From the NCBI GenBank assembly GCA_002261155.1, contig NKXN01000050.1, positions 1 to 34,548 on the forward strand: a DNA stretch of 34,548 nucleotides, written 5' to 3'. Position 1 is the first letter of the stretch. Each line of letters opens with the position of its first letter. This DNA is from Bacillaceae bacterium SAS-127. GTDB taxonomy: Bacteria; Bacillota; Bacilli; Bacillales; Domibacillaceae. Below are positions 1-8,514 of this stretch, in pieces. The notes beneath the pieces were generated by a model that worked only from the letters and a program-made list of their open reading frames with translations, did no database searches and was not told the origin of the DNA. The position numbers and the translations under genes were made by a program.

Positions 1-148
1 GACGTATGGACTGGAATGATCCGCACGAGATAAAGGAAACACGATGAACGACGGTGAATCGATGTTGACTTATCGCAAGGAGGATCGTGGAAGTCCACTA
101 GTCGCTAGCGCCTGTAGCTAGACAAGAAAAGCGGAGCTAGACATAACG
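1..148. other. Gene-free left edge with short repeats
   Basis: No convincing gene is visible here. In related bacilli clpX lies upstream of lonB, but no recognisable ClpX C-terminus is present; frame 3 ends at a TGA at 45-47 and frame 1 at a TAA at 31-33, and either could be the last residues of a cut-off gene. The 9-mer AGCTAGACA occurs at 116-124 and again at 135-143. The stretch 90-123 is rich in CTAG/GCTAGC and forms imperfect inverted repeats. It resembles a dispersed intergenic repeat rather than coding DNA, but one copy cannot prove this. Confidence 0.45.
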
Positions 149-186
149 AAAAGGACAGTTCAACCTGTAAAGAACTGTCCTTTTTT
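149..186 (+). terminator. Intrinsic terminator upstream of lonB
   Basis: A perfect 13-bp stem (AAAAGGACAGTTC at 149-161 with GAACTGTCCTTTT at 172-184), a 10-nt loop and a run of six T (181-186). It should end transcription of whatever lies to the left, so lonB needs its own promoter between about 187 and 270. Confidence 0.9.
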
Positions 187-234
187 CACGTTCTTTTATC
201 GGAAAAGCGGATGATCTCTGCCCGAACTGGAGAT

Positions 235-266
235 ACTGAAAAATTAGATTCGAATAATTTTTCAGT
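235..266. promoter_or_regulatory. Perfect inverted repeat abutting the lonB ribosome-binding site
   Basis: ACTGAAAAATTA (235-246) is exactly complementary to TAATTTTTCAGT (255-266), with an 8-nt centre that contains TTCGAA. The lonB Shine-Dalgarno (about 269-275) starts three bases after it. No U-run follows, so it is not a terminator. It could be an operator, or a 5'-UTR hairpin affecting lonB translation or mRNA stability. In B. subtilis lonB is a sigma-F gene; no convincing sigma-F promoter was found here. Confidence 0.6.
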
Positions 267-281
267 GCAGGAGGGTGTCAA

Positions 282-1928
282 ATGGATTGGACGACAGTTG
301 CGATTGTGGGACAATTGGTGTTTGGAGTGATTATTAGTTTTTATTTTTTCACGCTGCTTAAAAAGCAACATGCGAATAAAATAACGATTGATCGAGAGTC
401 AAAAAAAGAAATGGAAGCGTTAGAGAAAATGAGGTCAATCTCGTTAACGAAGCCGCTAGCTGAAAAAATTAGGCCGACAAGTTTTACTGATGTTATCGGT
501 CAAGAGGACGGGATTAAAGCGCTAAGAGCGGCTATTTGTGGTCCTCATCCTCAGCATGTCATCGTATATGGGCCACCTGGTGTTGGGAAAACAGCGGCTG
601 CTCGCTTAGTGTTAGAAGAGGCAAAGAAAAGTACACAGTCGCCATTTAGCGATCATTCCGTCTTTGTTGAGTTGGATGCGACGACCGCTCGTTTCGATGA
701 AAGAGGGATTGCGGACCCTTTAATTGGTTCTGTGCACGATCCGATTTATCAAGGGGCGGGTGCTCTCGGGCAAGCGGGGATTCCTCAGCCGAAAAAGGGA
801 GCGGTAAGTAATGCGCATGGAGGTATTCTTTTTTTAGATGAGATTGGCGAATTGCATTCGATTCAAATGAACAAGCTATTAAAGGTGTTAGAGGATCGTA
901 AAGTTTGGCTTGAAAGCATCTATTATAGTGAAGAAAATGACACGATTCCAAAACATATTCATGATATTTTTCAAAAGGGGATGCCGGCTGATTTTCGCTT
1001 AATTGGCGCAACGACGAAAAGGCCAGAAGAGATTCCGGCAGCGATTCGATCACGCTGTCAAGAAATCTTCTTTAACGAACTAAGCAATAAAGATATCATT
1101 GAAATTGCCCAAAAAGCGGCAGAAAAAGCTCAAATGACGATCACTGAAAAAGGATTGACATTAACGGCGAAATACACACGCAACGGTCGGGAAGCGGTCA
1201 ATTTAATTCAAATGGCGGCGGGGCTTGCGATCATGGATGGTAGAAAAGAAATTTTAGATGAAGAGGTCGAGTGGGTCGTCTATTCGAGTCGACTGTCACC
1301 AAAATGGAGCCCTTCCATACCTGAGAAAGCGACGATCGGAGTCGTCAATGGATTAGCGGTGACAGGACCAACTAGCGGCGCTTTACTTGAAATTGAAGCG
1401 GTTGTTATTCCAACGACAACTCAAGGTTCAGTAACGGTTTCCGGTATTGTAGAAGAAGAAACTTTTAACCAACCAGCCAAATCGATGCGTCGTAAAAGTA
1501 TGGCGAAAGGCTCGGCTGAAAATGCATGGACGGTATTGAAATCCCTCGGTGTACCAGTTGATCAGTTTGATATTAATATTAATTTTCCAGGTGGCATGCC
1601 GATTGATGGACCATCGGCTGGAGCGGCAATGACTGTTGCGATGTATTCGGCCATTTACCGTCATCCTGTTGACCACACGGTGGCGATTACTGGAGAAATT
1701 AGTTTATCAGGAAAAATCAAGCCGGTCGGTGGTGTGAGACAAAAAGTGTTGGCGGCAAAGGAAGCGGGAGCGAAAAAAGTATTAATCCCTCATGAAAATG
1801 ATCTTCTTGATTTGAAGAACGTGGAGGGAGTCAAGGTTGTTCCTGTGACTCATTTAAAAGATACTTTTGGCCACTTCTTTGATAAACAAGCGGAAATACA
1901 AGGAAATCCGCATTCAGAGGCACTGTAA
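282..1928 (+). CDS. lonB: ATP-dependent protease LonB
   Basis: Lon-family (S16) serine protease of 548 residues, close to the roughly 550 of B. subtilis LonB, a membrane-associated protease of the early forespore. A hydrophobic segment lies at residues 6-25. The AAA+ module has Walker A GPPGVGKT (97-104) and Walker B ILFLDE (182-187). The C-terminal protease domain carries catalytic Ser445 (in DGPSAG) and Lys488 (in GGVRQK), the Lon Ser-Lys dyad. Unlike LonA it lacks the long N-terminal substrate-binding region. The ATG at 282 follows GGAGGG at a normal distance. It stands alone between two terminator-like hairpins, consistent with a transcript separate from lonA. Family and dyad are seen directly; forespore expression is carried over from B. 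subtilis. Confidence 0.96.
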   Translation: MDWTTVAIVGQLVFGVIISFYFFTLLKKQHANKITIDRESKKEMEALEKMRSISLTKPLAEKIRPTSFTDVIGQEDGIKALRAAICGPHPQHVIVYGPPGVGKTAAARLVLEEAKKSTQSPFSDHSVFVELDATTARFDERGIADPLIGSVHDPIYQGAGALGQAGIPQPKKGAVSNAHGGILFLDEIGELHSIQMNKLLKVLEDRKVWLESIYYSEENDTIPKHIHDIFQKGMPADFRLIGATTKRPEEIPAAIRSRCQEIFFNELSNKDIIEIAQKAAEKAQMTITEKGLTLTAKYTRNGREAVNLIQMAAGLAIMDGRKEILDEEVEWVVYSSRLSPKWSPSIPEKATIGVVNGLAVTGPTSGALLEIEAVVIPTTTQGSVTVSGIVEEETFNQPAKSMRRKSMAKGSAENAWTVLKSLGVPVDQFDININFPGGMPIDGPSAGAAMTVAMYSAIYRHPVDHTVAITGEISLSGKIKPVGGVRQKVLAAKEAGAKKVLIPHENDLLDLKNVEGVKVVPVTHLKDTFGHFFDKQAEIQGNPHSEAL

Positions 1929-1930
1929 AC

Positions 1931-2017
1931 AAAAGGTTACTTGCTAAACGCTAAACATCTCCATCAAGAGTTAGAAAGACAGCGGAGACGTTATCTGTTT
2001 TTAGCAAGTGGCCTTTT
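1931..2017 (+). terminator. Long hairpin after lonB
   Basis: An 18-bp outer stem pairs 1931-1948 (starting AAAAGG, ending GCTAAA) with 2000-2017, with two G-U pairs. A nested stem inside it pairs AACATCTCC with GGAGACGTT with one mismatch. The right arm ends in CCTTTT, but no long U-run follows. It probably terminates lonB, although the weak U-tract may let some transcription through into lonA. Confidence 0.7.
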
Positions 2018-2042
2018 CACATGATCGATCCTCGCCAAAGAA

Positions 2043-2071
2043 TAGACACTCCCTTTTAAATACGATAAAAT
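2043..2071 (+). promoter_or_regulatory. Candidate sigma-A promoter of lonA
   Basis: -35 TAGACA (2043-2048), a 17-bp spacer and -10 TAAAAT (2066-2071), about 90 bp before the lonA start. No CtsR heptad repeat and no CIRCE element are recognisable nearby, so heat-shock control through those repressors is not supported by this sequence. Confidence 0.55.
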
Positions 2072-2163
2072 TAATAAAAGCGTGCATTTTTTAGGAAGAA
2101 AGCAACATGAAGATCAGTAGGTCATGATTTTGTTGAATGTTGTAATTGATGGAGGTAATGTTT

Positions 2164-4494
2164 ATGAGTAATCAACCAGTACATACTGTTCCCCTCCTGC
2201 CGTTAAGAGGCTTATTAGTTTATCCAACCATGGTGTTGCATCTTGACGTAGGCCGCGATCGTTCCATTCAAGCATTGGAACAAGCGATGATGGACGACCA
2301 TTTAATCTTTTTAGCTACACAAAAAGATACGAATATAGATGACCCTATCCAAGAGGATTTGTTTGAAACAGGGACATTGACAAAGGTAAAGCAGATGCTT
2401 AAGTTGCCGAACGGCACAATTCGTGTCTTAGTGGAAGGGTTAGAACGAGCGACAATTGAAACGGTGGAAGATAAAGAAGAGTACTTTTTGGCGACCGTTC
2501 AGACGCATGCGGATGAACAGCTAATCAATACAGAGCTTCAAGCGCTCATGCGAACGCTTCTGCAATATTTTGAGCAATACATAAAGCTTTCTAAAAAAGT
2601 ATCAGCTGAAACATATTCAACTGTAGCAGATATTGAAGAGCCAGGCCGACTAGCAGATATCGTGGCCTCTCATTTGCCGATCAAGCTAAAGGAGAAGCAA
2701 GAAATCCTTGAAACGTTTGATGTGAAAGAGCGTTTGAACCGTATTATTCAATTATTAAATAATGAGAAGCAAGTGCTTAATTTAGAGAAGAAGATTGGGC
2801 AACGTGTGAAAACGTCGATGGAGCGCACGCAAAAGGAGTACTTTTTGCGTGAACAAATGAAAGCGATCCAACAGGAATTAGGCGATAAAGAAGGAAAAAC
2901 AGGAGAAGTTGAAGAGCTGCTGAAGCGCATTGGAGAAGCTGGGATGCCTGAAAACGTTGAAAAAACGGCGTTAAAGGAATTGAATCGCTACGAAAAAATC
3001 CCTGCCAGTGCCGCAGAAAGTGTTGTCATTCGCAATTATTTAGATTGGCTCCTTGCATTGCCATGGTCGAAAGCAACGGACGATGATCTTGACGTGTCTC
3101 ACGCAGAAAAGATCTTAAACCGCGACCATTATGGTTTGGAGAAAGTAAAAGAACGGGTGTTAGAATATTTAGCCGTTCAACAGCTAACGAAATCGTTAAA
3201 AGGCCCGATCCTTTGTTTAGCTGGACCTCCTGGAGTGGGGAAAACGTCTTTAGCGCGTTCGATTGCCGAGTCGCTAGGAAGAAACTTTGTGCGCATTTCG
3301 CTTGGTGGAGTACGTGATGAATCGGAAATTCGCGGTCATCGCCGCACGTATGTTGGGGCGATGCCGGGACGTATTATTCAAGGGATGAAAAAAGCGGGAA
3401 CGATCAATCCTGTCTTTTTACTCGATGAAATTGATAAAATGTCCAGCGACTTTAGAGGCGACCCATCCGCTGCTTTACTAGAAGTTCTTGATCCAGAGCA
3501 AAACCATAATTTCAGCGATCATTATATTGAGGAAACGTATGATCTTTCTAACGTCATGTTCGTGGCAACAGCGAATGATTTAGCGACGATTCCAGGTCCG
3601 CTCCGTGATCGAATGGAGATTATTACGATTGCTGGCTATACAGAGGTCGAGAAAACACATATTGCGACGAAGCATTTATTGCCAAAGCAAGTAGAAGAGC
3701 ATGGGTTAACGAAAAGTCAGCTACAAGTAAAGGAAGAAGCGGTGCAAGATATGATCCGCTATTACACAAGAGAAGCGGGTGTGCGTAGTCTCAAGCGTCA
3801 ACTAGCGTCAGTCTGTCGGAAAGCGGCGAAGAAGATTGTGTCCAATGAGCGCAAGCGGATTATTGTCACAAGCAAAAATGTAGAAGACTTTTTAGGAAAA
3901 CGGACATTCCGCTACGGTCAAGCGGAAACGGTCGACCAAGTGGGTGTAGCCAATGGGTTGGCTTATACAACAGTTGGTGGCGATACGTTGCAAATTGAAG
4001 TCTCTCTTTCTCCAGGAAAAGGAAAATTAATTTTGACCGGTAAGCTTGGGGATGTAATGAAAGAATCCGCTCAAGCCGCCTTTAGCTATGTCCGTTCAAA
4101 AACGAAGGAATTCAATATTGAAGCGGATTTCCATGAAAAAAATGATATTCATATCCATGTGCCAGAAGGAGCAGTTCCGAAAGACGGACCATCTGCGGGA
4201 ATCACGATGGCGACGGCTCTCGTATCTGCTTTAACAGGTCGTGCGATTCGCAAAGAAGTAGGAATGACAGGAGAAATTACGTTACGAGGACGCGTGTTGC
4301 CCATTGGAGGCGTGAAAGAGAAGTCGCTAGGGGCTCACCGTGCGGGATTGAAAACGATTATTCTCCCACAAGAAAATGAAAAAGACATTGAAGACATTCC
4401 AGAAAGCGTGCGCAAGGAATTAACATTCGTTCTTGCTTCGACGATGGAGGATGTTCTAAAAGTAGCATTAGTAGGTGAAAATAATGAAGGTTAA
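2164..4494 (+). CDS. lonA: ATP-dependent Lon protease LonA
   Basis: General cytoplasmic AAA+ protease that degrades damaged and regulatory proteins. With the ATG at 2164 it is 776 residues, against 774 in B. subtilis. The N-terminal LON substrate-binding domain begins with [12 protein letters not shown]; a helical region (about 170-260) leads to the AAA+ module with Walker A GPPGVGKT (354-361) and Walker B VFLLDEID. The protease domain has catalytic Ser677 (KDGPSAG) and Lys720 (GGVKEK). The frame opens earlier, at a TTG at 2146, but GGAGG (2151-2155) sits 8 nt before the ATG at 2164, which fixes that start. It overlaps ysxC by 11 nt, so the two are probably co-transcribed and translationally coupled. 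Confidence 0.97.
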   Translation: MSNQPVHTVPLLPLRGLLVYPTMVLHLDVGRDRSIQALEQAMMDDHLIFLATQKDTNIDDPIQEDLFETGTLTKVKQMLKLPNGTIRVLVEGLERATIETVEDKEEYFLATVQTHADEQLINTELQALMRTLLQYFEQYIKLSKKVSAETYSTVADIEEPGRLADIVASHLPIKLKEKQEILETFDVKERLNRIIQLLNNEKQVLNLEKKIGQRVKTSMERTQKEYFLREQMKAIQQELGDKEGKTGEVEELLKRIGEAGMPENVEKTALKELNRYEKIPASAAESVVIRNYLDWLLALPWSKATDDDLDVSHAEKILNRDHYGLEKVKERVLEYLAVQQLTKSLKGPILCLAGPPGVGKTSLARSIAESLGRNFVRISLGGVRDESEIRGHRRTYVGAMPGRIIQGMKKAGTINPVFLLDEIDKMSSDFRGDPSAALLEVLDPEQNHNFSDHYIEETYDLSNVMFVATANDLATIPGPLRDRMEIITIAGYTEVEKTHIATKHLLPKQVEEHGLTKSQLQVKEEAVQDMIRYYTREAGVRSLKRQLASVCRKAAKKIVSNERKRIIVTSKNVEDFLGKRTFRYGQAETVDQVGVANGLAYTTVGGDTLQIEVSLSPGKGKLILTGKLGDVMKESAQAAFSYVRSKTKEFNIEADFHEKNDIHIHVPEGAVPKDGPSAGITMATALVSALTGRAIRKEVGMTGEITLRGRVLPIGGVKEKSLGAHRAGLKTIILPQENEKDIEDIPESVRKELTFVLASTMEDVLKVALVGENNEG

Positions 4495-5071
4495 TCAAGT
4501 AGAAATGGTCATTAGTGCAGTCAAGCCGGAGCAATATCCAGAAAGCTTTTTGCCGGAGTTTGCTTTAGCTGGACGTTCAAATGTAGGGAAATCCTCTTTT
4601 ATTAACAAAATGATCAATCGTAAAAGTATGGCTCGTATTTCCTCTAAACCAGGAAAAACACAAACGCTTAATTTTTATAAAATTGAAGAGGCTCTGTACT
4701 TCGTTGACGTTCCGGGCTATGGCTTTGCCAAAGTCTCAAAAAAGGAACGTGAAGCATGGGGCAAAATGATTGAAACATATTTAACGACGCGAGAACAATT
4801 GAGAGCTTGCGTGTTAATTATCGATTTAAGACATCCGCCGACGGAAGACGATGTGATGATGTACAACTTCCTTAAGCATTACGACATTCCAGCTGTCGTG
4901 ATCGCAACAAAAGCGGACAAAATTCCAAAAGGGAAATGGCAAAAGCATTTGAAAGTTGTGAAAGAAAAGCTTGAGTTTGAGCCGGAGGATGACATTGTCG
5001 TCTTCTCATCCGAAACAGGACAAGGCAAAGATGAAGCGTGGAAAGTATTGAAACGACGAATGAAGAATTAA
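4484..5071 (+). CDS. ysxC: Ribosome-biogenesis GTPase YsxC (EngB/YihA)
   Basis: Essential TRAFAC-class GTPase for late assembly of the 50S subunit; 195 residues, the family size. G1 GRSNVGKS (about 30-37), a G2-region [12 protein letters not shown]3 DVPG (75-78), G4 TKAD and a G5-like [11 protein letters not shown] are all present. The frame also opens at a GTG at 4475, but GTAGGTGA lies 5 nt before the ATG at 4484, and [11 protein letters not shown] matches the usual N-terminus. It overlaps the end of lonA by 11 nt, as in other bacilli, and is followed directly by a strong bidirectional terminator. No unusual residues are seen in the G motifs. Confidence 0.97.
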   Translation: MKVNQVEMVISAVKPEQYPESFLPEFALAGRSNVGKSSFINKMINRKSMARISSKPGKTQTLNFYKIEEALYFVDVPGYGFAKVSKKEREAWGKMIETYLTTREQLRACVLIIDLRHPPTEDDVMMYNFLKHYDIPAVVIATKADKIPKGKWQKHLKVVKEKLEFEPEDDIVVFSSETGQGKDEAWKVLKRRMKN

Positions 5072-5110
5072 AAAAAGCAGCGAATCTGTTGAGGATTCGC
5101 TGCTTTTTCG
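5071..5110. terminator. Bidirectional terminator between ysxC and the minus-strand pair
   Basis: GCAGCGAATC pairs with GATTCGCTGC across a short loop. The stem is flanked by an A-run on the left and a T-run on the right, so it should act on both strands. It separates ysxC from the convergent DUF2062 gene. Confidence 0.93.
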
Positions 5111-5131
5111 TATGCCTGCTATTCTAATAAT

Positions 5132-5605
5132 CTAGTTTTGAAGCACTGGTCTTTTCACCCATTTTACATATATGTATTGAAGGATTCTTTTTTGGTATCT
5201 TTTACAAATAAGGTAGATCGGTGGGTATAATAAACAAATAAAAAGGGCGATATTAATGAGCATACCGATGATGAATGTCCAGCCGAGTGACAGGCTGGTG
5301 AGAACGGATTGATTAAGGGCTGCTTTATCGATATTAGGAAAAATGAATCGGCCTGTTAATACATTTAAATAAAACAATATCGGAAAGACCCACATCAATG
5401 AAATACCGCCTAAAAAGCCAGCAATGGGGTTTCCTCTACATAGTTTGGCAATGGCAACAGAGATCAAGACGCCGATGCCGAAGGATGGAACAAAGTTAAT
5501 AGAAGCCCCTAGAGTAAACCCGATGGAAATGCTATGGGCGCTTCCTTTTAATCTAAAAAATTTTAGGAGTAAATATTTTATTCTCCGTTGTATGACATGG
5601 ACCAT
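5132..5605 (-). CDS. DUF2062 family membrane protein
   Basis: A 157-residue protein with the DUF2062 pattern: GFTLGASINFVPSFGIGVL near the N-terminus, then LCRGNPIAGFLGG and a hydrophobic segment ending YLNVLTGRF. Three to four membrane segments are likely (about 26-50, 60-85, 105-130), with a basic C-terminal tail. The family has no settled biochemical function; some members are fused to glycosyltransferase-like domains, but this one is a stand-alone unit. The ATG at 5605 is preceded by AGGGGG at good spacing. It follows the LiaI-like gene by 11 nt, so the two form an operon read away from hemA. Function unknown; a role at the membrane is inference only. Confidence 0.8.
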   Translation of the reverse strand: MVHVIQRRIKYLLLKFFRLKGSAHSISIGFTLGASINFVPSFGIGVLISVAIAKLCRGNPIAGFLGGISLMWVFPILFYLNVLTGRFIFPNIDKAALNQSVLTSLSLGWTFIIGMLINIALFICLLYPPIYLICKRYQKRILQYIYVKWVKRPVLQN

Positions 5606-5616
5606 GTTTAAGCCCC

Positions 5617-6102
5617 CTATTTCTTTTTAATAAATAATAAATAGCCGCCGATAACGATCAGAACGATCGGCCAAAACTGCCAAAGGGAAAAAGCGCTATT
5701 TTCAAGGACACCTAACCATTCAATCACTTTATCGTAAAAGAGTGTGATGATTGCCAAAATAAGAAAAAGCAAGCCTTGAAATAATCCTTTTCTCGTCTTT
5801 TGATACTGCATTAAAAATCCAAGTGAAATAATTAAGATAAAGACACCCGTGTCATTGGACCAAAACTGAAAATGATTGACAACATGAAAGTGAATACCAA
5901 ATCCTGTTAAAATCACTCCGGGTAAAATACCGCTCGCTTCATTTCCACTGTAAGCTTCAGCTAAAAAAGCTACGCCGATGACGATAAGCAAAGTGGGCCA
6001 GCTCAAGAACGGTTGAATGCTATTAAGCCCTGTCTGCTGTAAGAAAAAGTATAATCCAAATCCGATTAAAATGACACCTGGAAACAATCGTTGTTGCTTC
6101 AT
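5617..6102 (-). CDS. LiaI/LiaF-type transmembrane protein (DUF5668-like)
   Basis: A 161-residue, almost entirely hydrophobic protein. It contains repeated short units of the form PGVILxGFG: LFPGVILIGFGLYFF near the N-terminus, ILPGVILTGFGIHF in the middle and WPIVLIVIGGYLLF at the C-terminus, plus WPTLLIVIG. This pattern is typical of the small membrane domains found in LiaI, LiaF and DUF5668 proteins, which are often linked to cell-envelope stress in Firmicutes. No enzymatic motif is seen. The ATG at 6102 follows a GGGG-type ribosome-binding site, and a TATAAT lies upstream on this strand. It heads a two-gene unit with the DUF2062 gene. An envelope-related role is inference from the family, not from this sequence. 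Confidence 0.75.
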   Translation of the reverse strand: MKQQRLFPGVILIGFGLYFFLQQTGLNSIQPFLSWPTLLIVIGVAFLAEAYSGNEASGILPGVILTGFGIHFHVVNHFQFWSNDTGVFILIISLGFLMQYQKTRKGLFQGLLFLILAIITLFYDKVIEWLGVLENSAFSLWQFWPIVLIVIGGYLLFIKKK

Positions 6103-6172
6103 TTACAATTTCCCCGCTTTCTCTGTCACAATCTTGAATCTTACGTCTCATTTTGTTACTCTATGTACAGGG

Positions 6173-6178
6173 ATTATA
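6173..6178 (-). promoter_or_regulatory. Extended -10 promoter for the minus-strand membrane-protein pair
   Basis: Read on the minus strand this is TGaTATAAT, an extended -10 about 70 bp before the LiaI-like start. No good -35 is visible. It lies back to back with the hemA promoter about 85 bp away. Confidence 0.5.
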
Positions 6179-6228
6179 TCAGTTCATATCTATTTTTTTC
6201 TATCCATTATCTTCAATGTTAGCATATG

Positions 6229-6243
6229 TTCACAATTTGTGAA
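6229..6243. promoter_or_regulatory. 15-bp palindrome at the hemA promoter (candidate operator)
   Basis: TTCACAATTTGTGAA is a perfect 7-1-7 inverted repeat covering the -35 position of the hemA promoter. B. subtilis hemA is repressed by PerR, whose box also has 7-1-7 symmetry (TTATAATNATTATAA), but these bases differ. Its half-sites resemble those of Rex, but in the opposite order. It is a strong operator candidate for an unidentified regulator. Confidence 0.55.
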
Positions 6244-6260
6244 TAAGGAAATTTTGCATC

Positions 6261-6270
6261 GTGGTATAAT
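6261..6270 (+). promoter_or_regulatory. hemA operon promoter (extended -10)
   Basis: TGgTATAAT with TATAAT at 6265-6270, about 36 bp before the GTG of hemA. The -35 region (about 6242-6247) has no good match, as is usual for TG-extended promoters, and it is covered by the 6229-6243 palindrome. Confidence 0.7.
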
Positions 6271-6305
6271 AGGGATAATAGATTTTTTCGGGGGTGTAAG
6301 GAAAC

Positions 6306-7649
6306 GTGCATATTGTTGTGGTGGGACTGAACTACAAAACGGCCCCAGTGGAGATCAGGGAACGGTTATCATTTAATGAATCTGACTTAGAACGAGCGAT
6401 GTCAGAACTTCAACAACAAAAGAGTATTTTAGAGAATGTCATCTTGTCTACATGTAACCGGACAGAGATCTATGCGGTCGTAGATCAACTTCATACAGGG
6501 CGATATTATATTAAAGATTTCTTATCGAAGTGGTTTAAGATTGAAAAGGAAGAATTTACACCTTTTCTATTTATTTATGAGCAAGAGGCGGCTGTCGAGC
6601 ATTTGTTTAAAGTGGCAAGCGGATTAAATTCAATGGTGCTTGGAGAAACACAAATTCTTGGGCAAGTGCGTTCAAGCTTTTTACGCGGTCAAGAAATGGG
6701 ATCTACAGGGACGGTATTTAATCATTTATTTAAACAAGCCATTACGTTAGCGAAAAAGGCACATGCTGAAACAGACATTGGCGCGAACGCTGTATCTGTC
6801 AGCTATGCAGCTGTGGAGCTAGCGAAAAAGATTTTTGGCAATTTGAAAGGAAAGCATGTACTCGTTGTGGGAGCAGGTAAGATGGGCGAGTTAGCAATCC
6901 AAAATTTGCACGGCAGTGGGGCAACAAAAGTGACAGTCATCAATCGGACATTTGAAAAAGCAGCTGTATTGGCTGAGCGTTTTGATGGCGATGCGAAGAC
7001 GTTACAGGAGTTGCAATGTGCGTTAGTCGAAGCAGACATTTTAATTAGCTCAACTGGCTCTAAAGATTATGTAATTACGAAAGAAAGAATGGCTGTTGTG
7101 GAAAAGATGCGTAAAGGCAAACCATTATTCATGGTGGATATTGCGGTTCCACGCGATCTTGATCCTGCAATTTCTGAACTCGAAAGTATTTTCCTATATG
7201 ATATTGATGATCTTGAAGGAATTGTGCAAGCGAATCTTGCTGAACGTCAAAAAGCAGCGGCGAGAATTGAACTCATGATTGAAAGCGAAATCATTGCGTT
7301 TAATGATTGGATCAATATGCTTGGCGTCGTTCCGGTCATTTCTGCTCTTCGTCAGAAAGCGCTCTCTATCCAAGCGGAAACGATGGAAAGTATCGAACGA
7401 AAAATGCCGAATTTAACGGATCGTGAACGCAAAGTATTGAGCAAGCATACGAAAAGCATTATTAATCAAATGTTAAAGGATCCGATCTCGCAAGCAAAGG
7501 AATTAGCGGGAGATAAGCGTGCAACTGAGAAATTAGAGCTGTTCATGCAAATTTTCAATATCGAACAAGAAGTAGAAGAGCAAAAGCAGGCAAAAGTCGT
7601 GGAACAACGCGTTCAAGTAGCACAAGCAAAGCCTTTATTCCAAGTGTAA
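6306..7649 (+). CDS. hemA: Glutamyl-tRNA reductase HemA
   Basis: First committed enzyme of C5-pathway haem synthesis: it reduces glutamyl-tRNA(Glu) with NADPH to glutamate-1-semialdehyde, the substrate of HemL at the far end of this operon. 447 residues, near the roughly 455 of B. subtilis. The catalytic Cys50 is in STCNRTE; a Rossmann motif GAGKMGELA follows at about 191, and the C-terminal helical dimerisation region starts near residue 310. The start is GTG; the N-terminus [19 protein letters not shown] matches the family, and an AAGG element precedes it. The C-terminus is Gln/Val rich, with no known motif. Control is likely at the upstream promoter and palindrome. Confidence 0.97.
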   Translation: MHIVVVGLNYKTAPVEIRERLSFNESDLERAMSELQQQKSILENVILSTCNRTEIYAVVDQLHTGRYYIKDFLSKWFKIEKEEFTPFLFIYEQEAAVEHLFKVASGLNSMVLGETQILGQVRSSFLRGQEMGSTGTVFNHLFKQAITLAKKAHAETDIGANAVSVSYAAVELAKKIFGNLKGKHVLVVGAGKMGELAIQNLHGSGATKVTVINRTFEKAAVLAERFDGDAKTLQELQCALVEADILISSTGSKDYVITKERMAVVEKMRKGKPLFMVDIAVPRDLDPAISELESIFLYDIDDLEGIVQANLAERQKAAARIELMIESEIIAFNDWINMLGVVPVISALRQKALSIQAETMESIERKMPNLTDRERKVLSKHTKSIINQMLKDPISQAKELAGDKRATEKLELFMQIFNIEQEVEEQKQAKVVEQRVQVAQAKPLFQV

Positions 7650-7662
7650 GCGAGGTTGCACG

Positions 7663-8499
7663 ATGTTATTTGAACAAGAAATGACGAGAATTCACGAACT
7701 GATGGTCATTTTATATGCAGTAAGCATTATGTTTTATTTCATTGACTTTTTAAATCAAAACAAGAAGGCGAATCGAATCGCCTTCTCGATGTTAGCGATT
7801 GTTTGGGTACTTCAAACAATCTTTTTATTTCTTTACATGAAGCAAACCGGTCGCTTCCCTGTGCTTACCCTTTTTGAAGGGCTTTATTTTTATGCGTGGG
7901 TATTAATCACGATGTCACTTGTGATGAACCGATTGTTGCGGATGGATTTTATGGTGTTTTTTACGAATGTTATCGGGTTTGTCATTATGGCAATTCATAC
8001 ATTTGCTCCAGTGCAAGTGGAATCTGAAGCGATGGCGGAAAAGTTAGTGTCGGAGCTGTTATTGATTCACATTACGATGGCGATCCTATCTTATGGGGCG
8101 TTTTCCTTATCGTTTATTTTCTCCTTGCTCTATTTGTTACAACACAGACTATTAAAAATGAAAAAATGGAGTCAACGACTTTGGCGGATTGGTGATTTGC
8201 AGAAGCTCGCGAAGCTTTCTTATATTTTCAATGCGATCGGTGTGCCGATGCTCTTGTTAAGTCTTCTTTTAGGGCTAACATGGAAATTTATGAAGCTACC
8301 TGAAGTGAGTTGGTTTGATGTGAAAATCGTCGCTTCGTTAGTGTTGTTAACGATCTATAGTATATTCCTATATTTAAAGGTCCGCCGAGGAGTGTATGAG
8401 AAAACATTGGCACAACTAAACTGTGCAGCTTTTTTAATCGTATTAATTAATTTTTTCTTAGTGAGTCGATTTTCATCGTTTCACTTTTGGTATGCATAA
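7663..8499 (+). CDS. hemX: HemX, CcsA/CcmC-like membrane protein
   Basis: An integral membrane protein of 278 residues with about eight hydrophobic segments, belonging to the cytochrome c assembly (CcsA/CcmC) family. In B. subtilis HemX lowers the amount of HemA, so it acts as a negative effector of haem synthesis; that function is carried over from the homologue. Conserved-looking segments include TGRFPVLTLFEGLYFYAW and a VSELLLIHITMAILSYGAF stretch with a histidine that may face bound haem. It begins 13 nt after hemA with GAGG before the ATG, and hemC follows 15 nt after its stop. No catalytic motif is expected. It is not a free-standing cytochrome assembly gene, given its position. Confidence 0.9.
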   Translation: MLFEQEMTRIHELMVILYAVSIMFYFIDFLNQNKKANRIAFSMLAIVWVLQTIFLFLYMKQTGRFPVLTLFEGLYFYAWVLITMSLVMNRLLRMDFMVFFTNVIGFVIMAIHTFAPVQVESEAMAEKLVSELLLIHITMAILSYGAFSLSFIFSLLYLLQHRLLKMKKWSQRLWRIGDLQKLAKLSYIFNAIGVPMLLLSLLLGLTWKFMKLPEVSWFDVKIVASLVLLTIYSIFLYLKVRRGVYEKTLAQLNCAAFLIVLINFFLVSRFSSFHFWYA

Positions 8500-8514
8500 A
8501 GGTAGGAGGACAGT

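Noticed and set aside
187-281. Sigma-F promoter for lonB
   Set aside because: Expected from B. subtilis, but no segment matched both the -35 and -10 well enough to call.
646-1053. 135-residue open frame on the minus strand inside lonB
   Set aside because: Lies wholly within a well-supported gene, no ribosome-binding site or recognisable protein; a shadow frame.
2018-2163. CtsR or CIRCE heat-shock operator before lonA
   Set aside because: Looked for the CtsR heptad repeat and the CIRCE inverted repeat; neither is present.
6017-6376. 119-residue plus-strand frame overlapping the hemA start
   Set aside because: Covers the divergent promoter region and is out of frame with hemA; Cys/Phe-rich chance frame.
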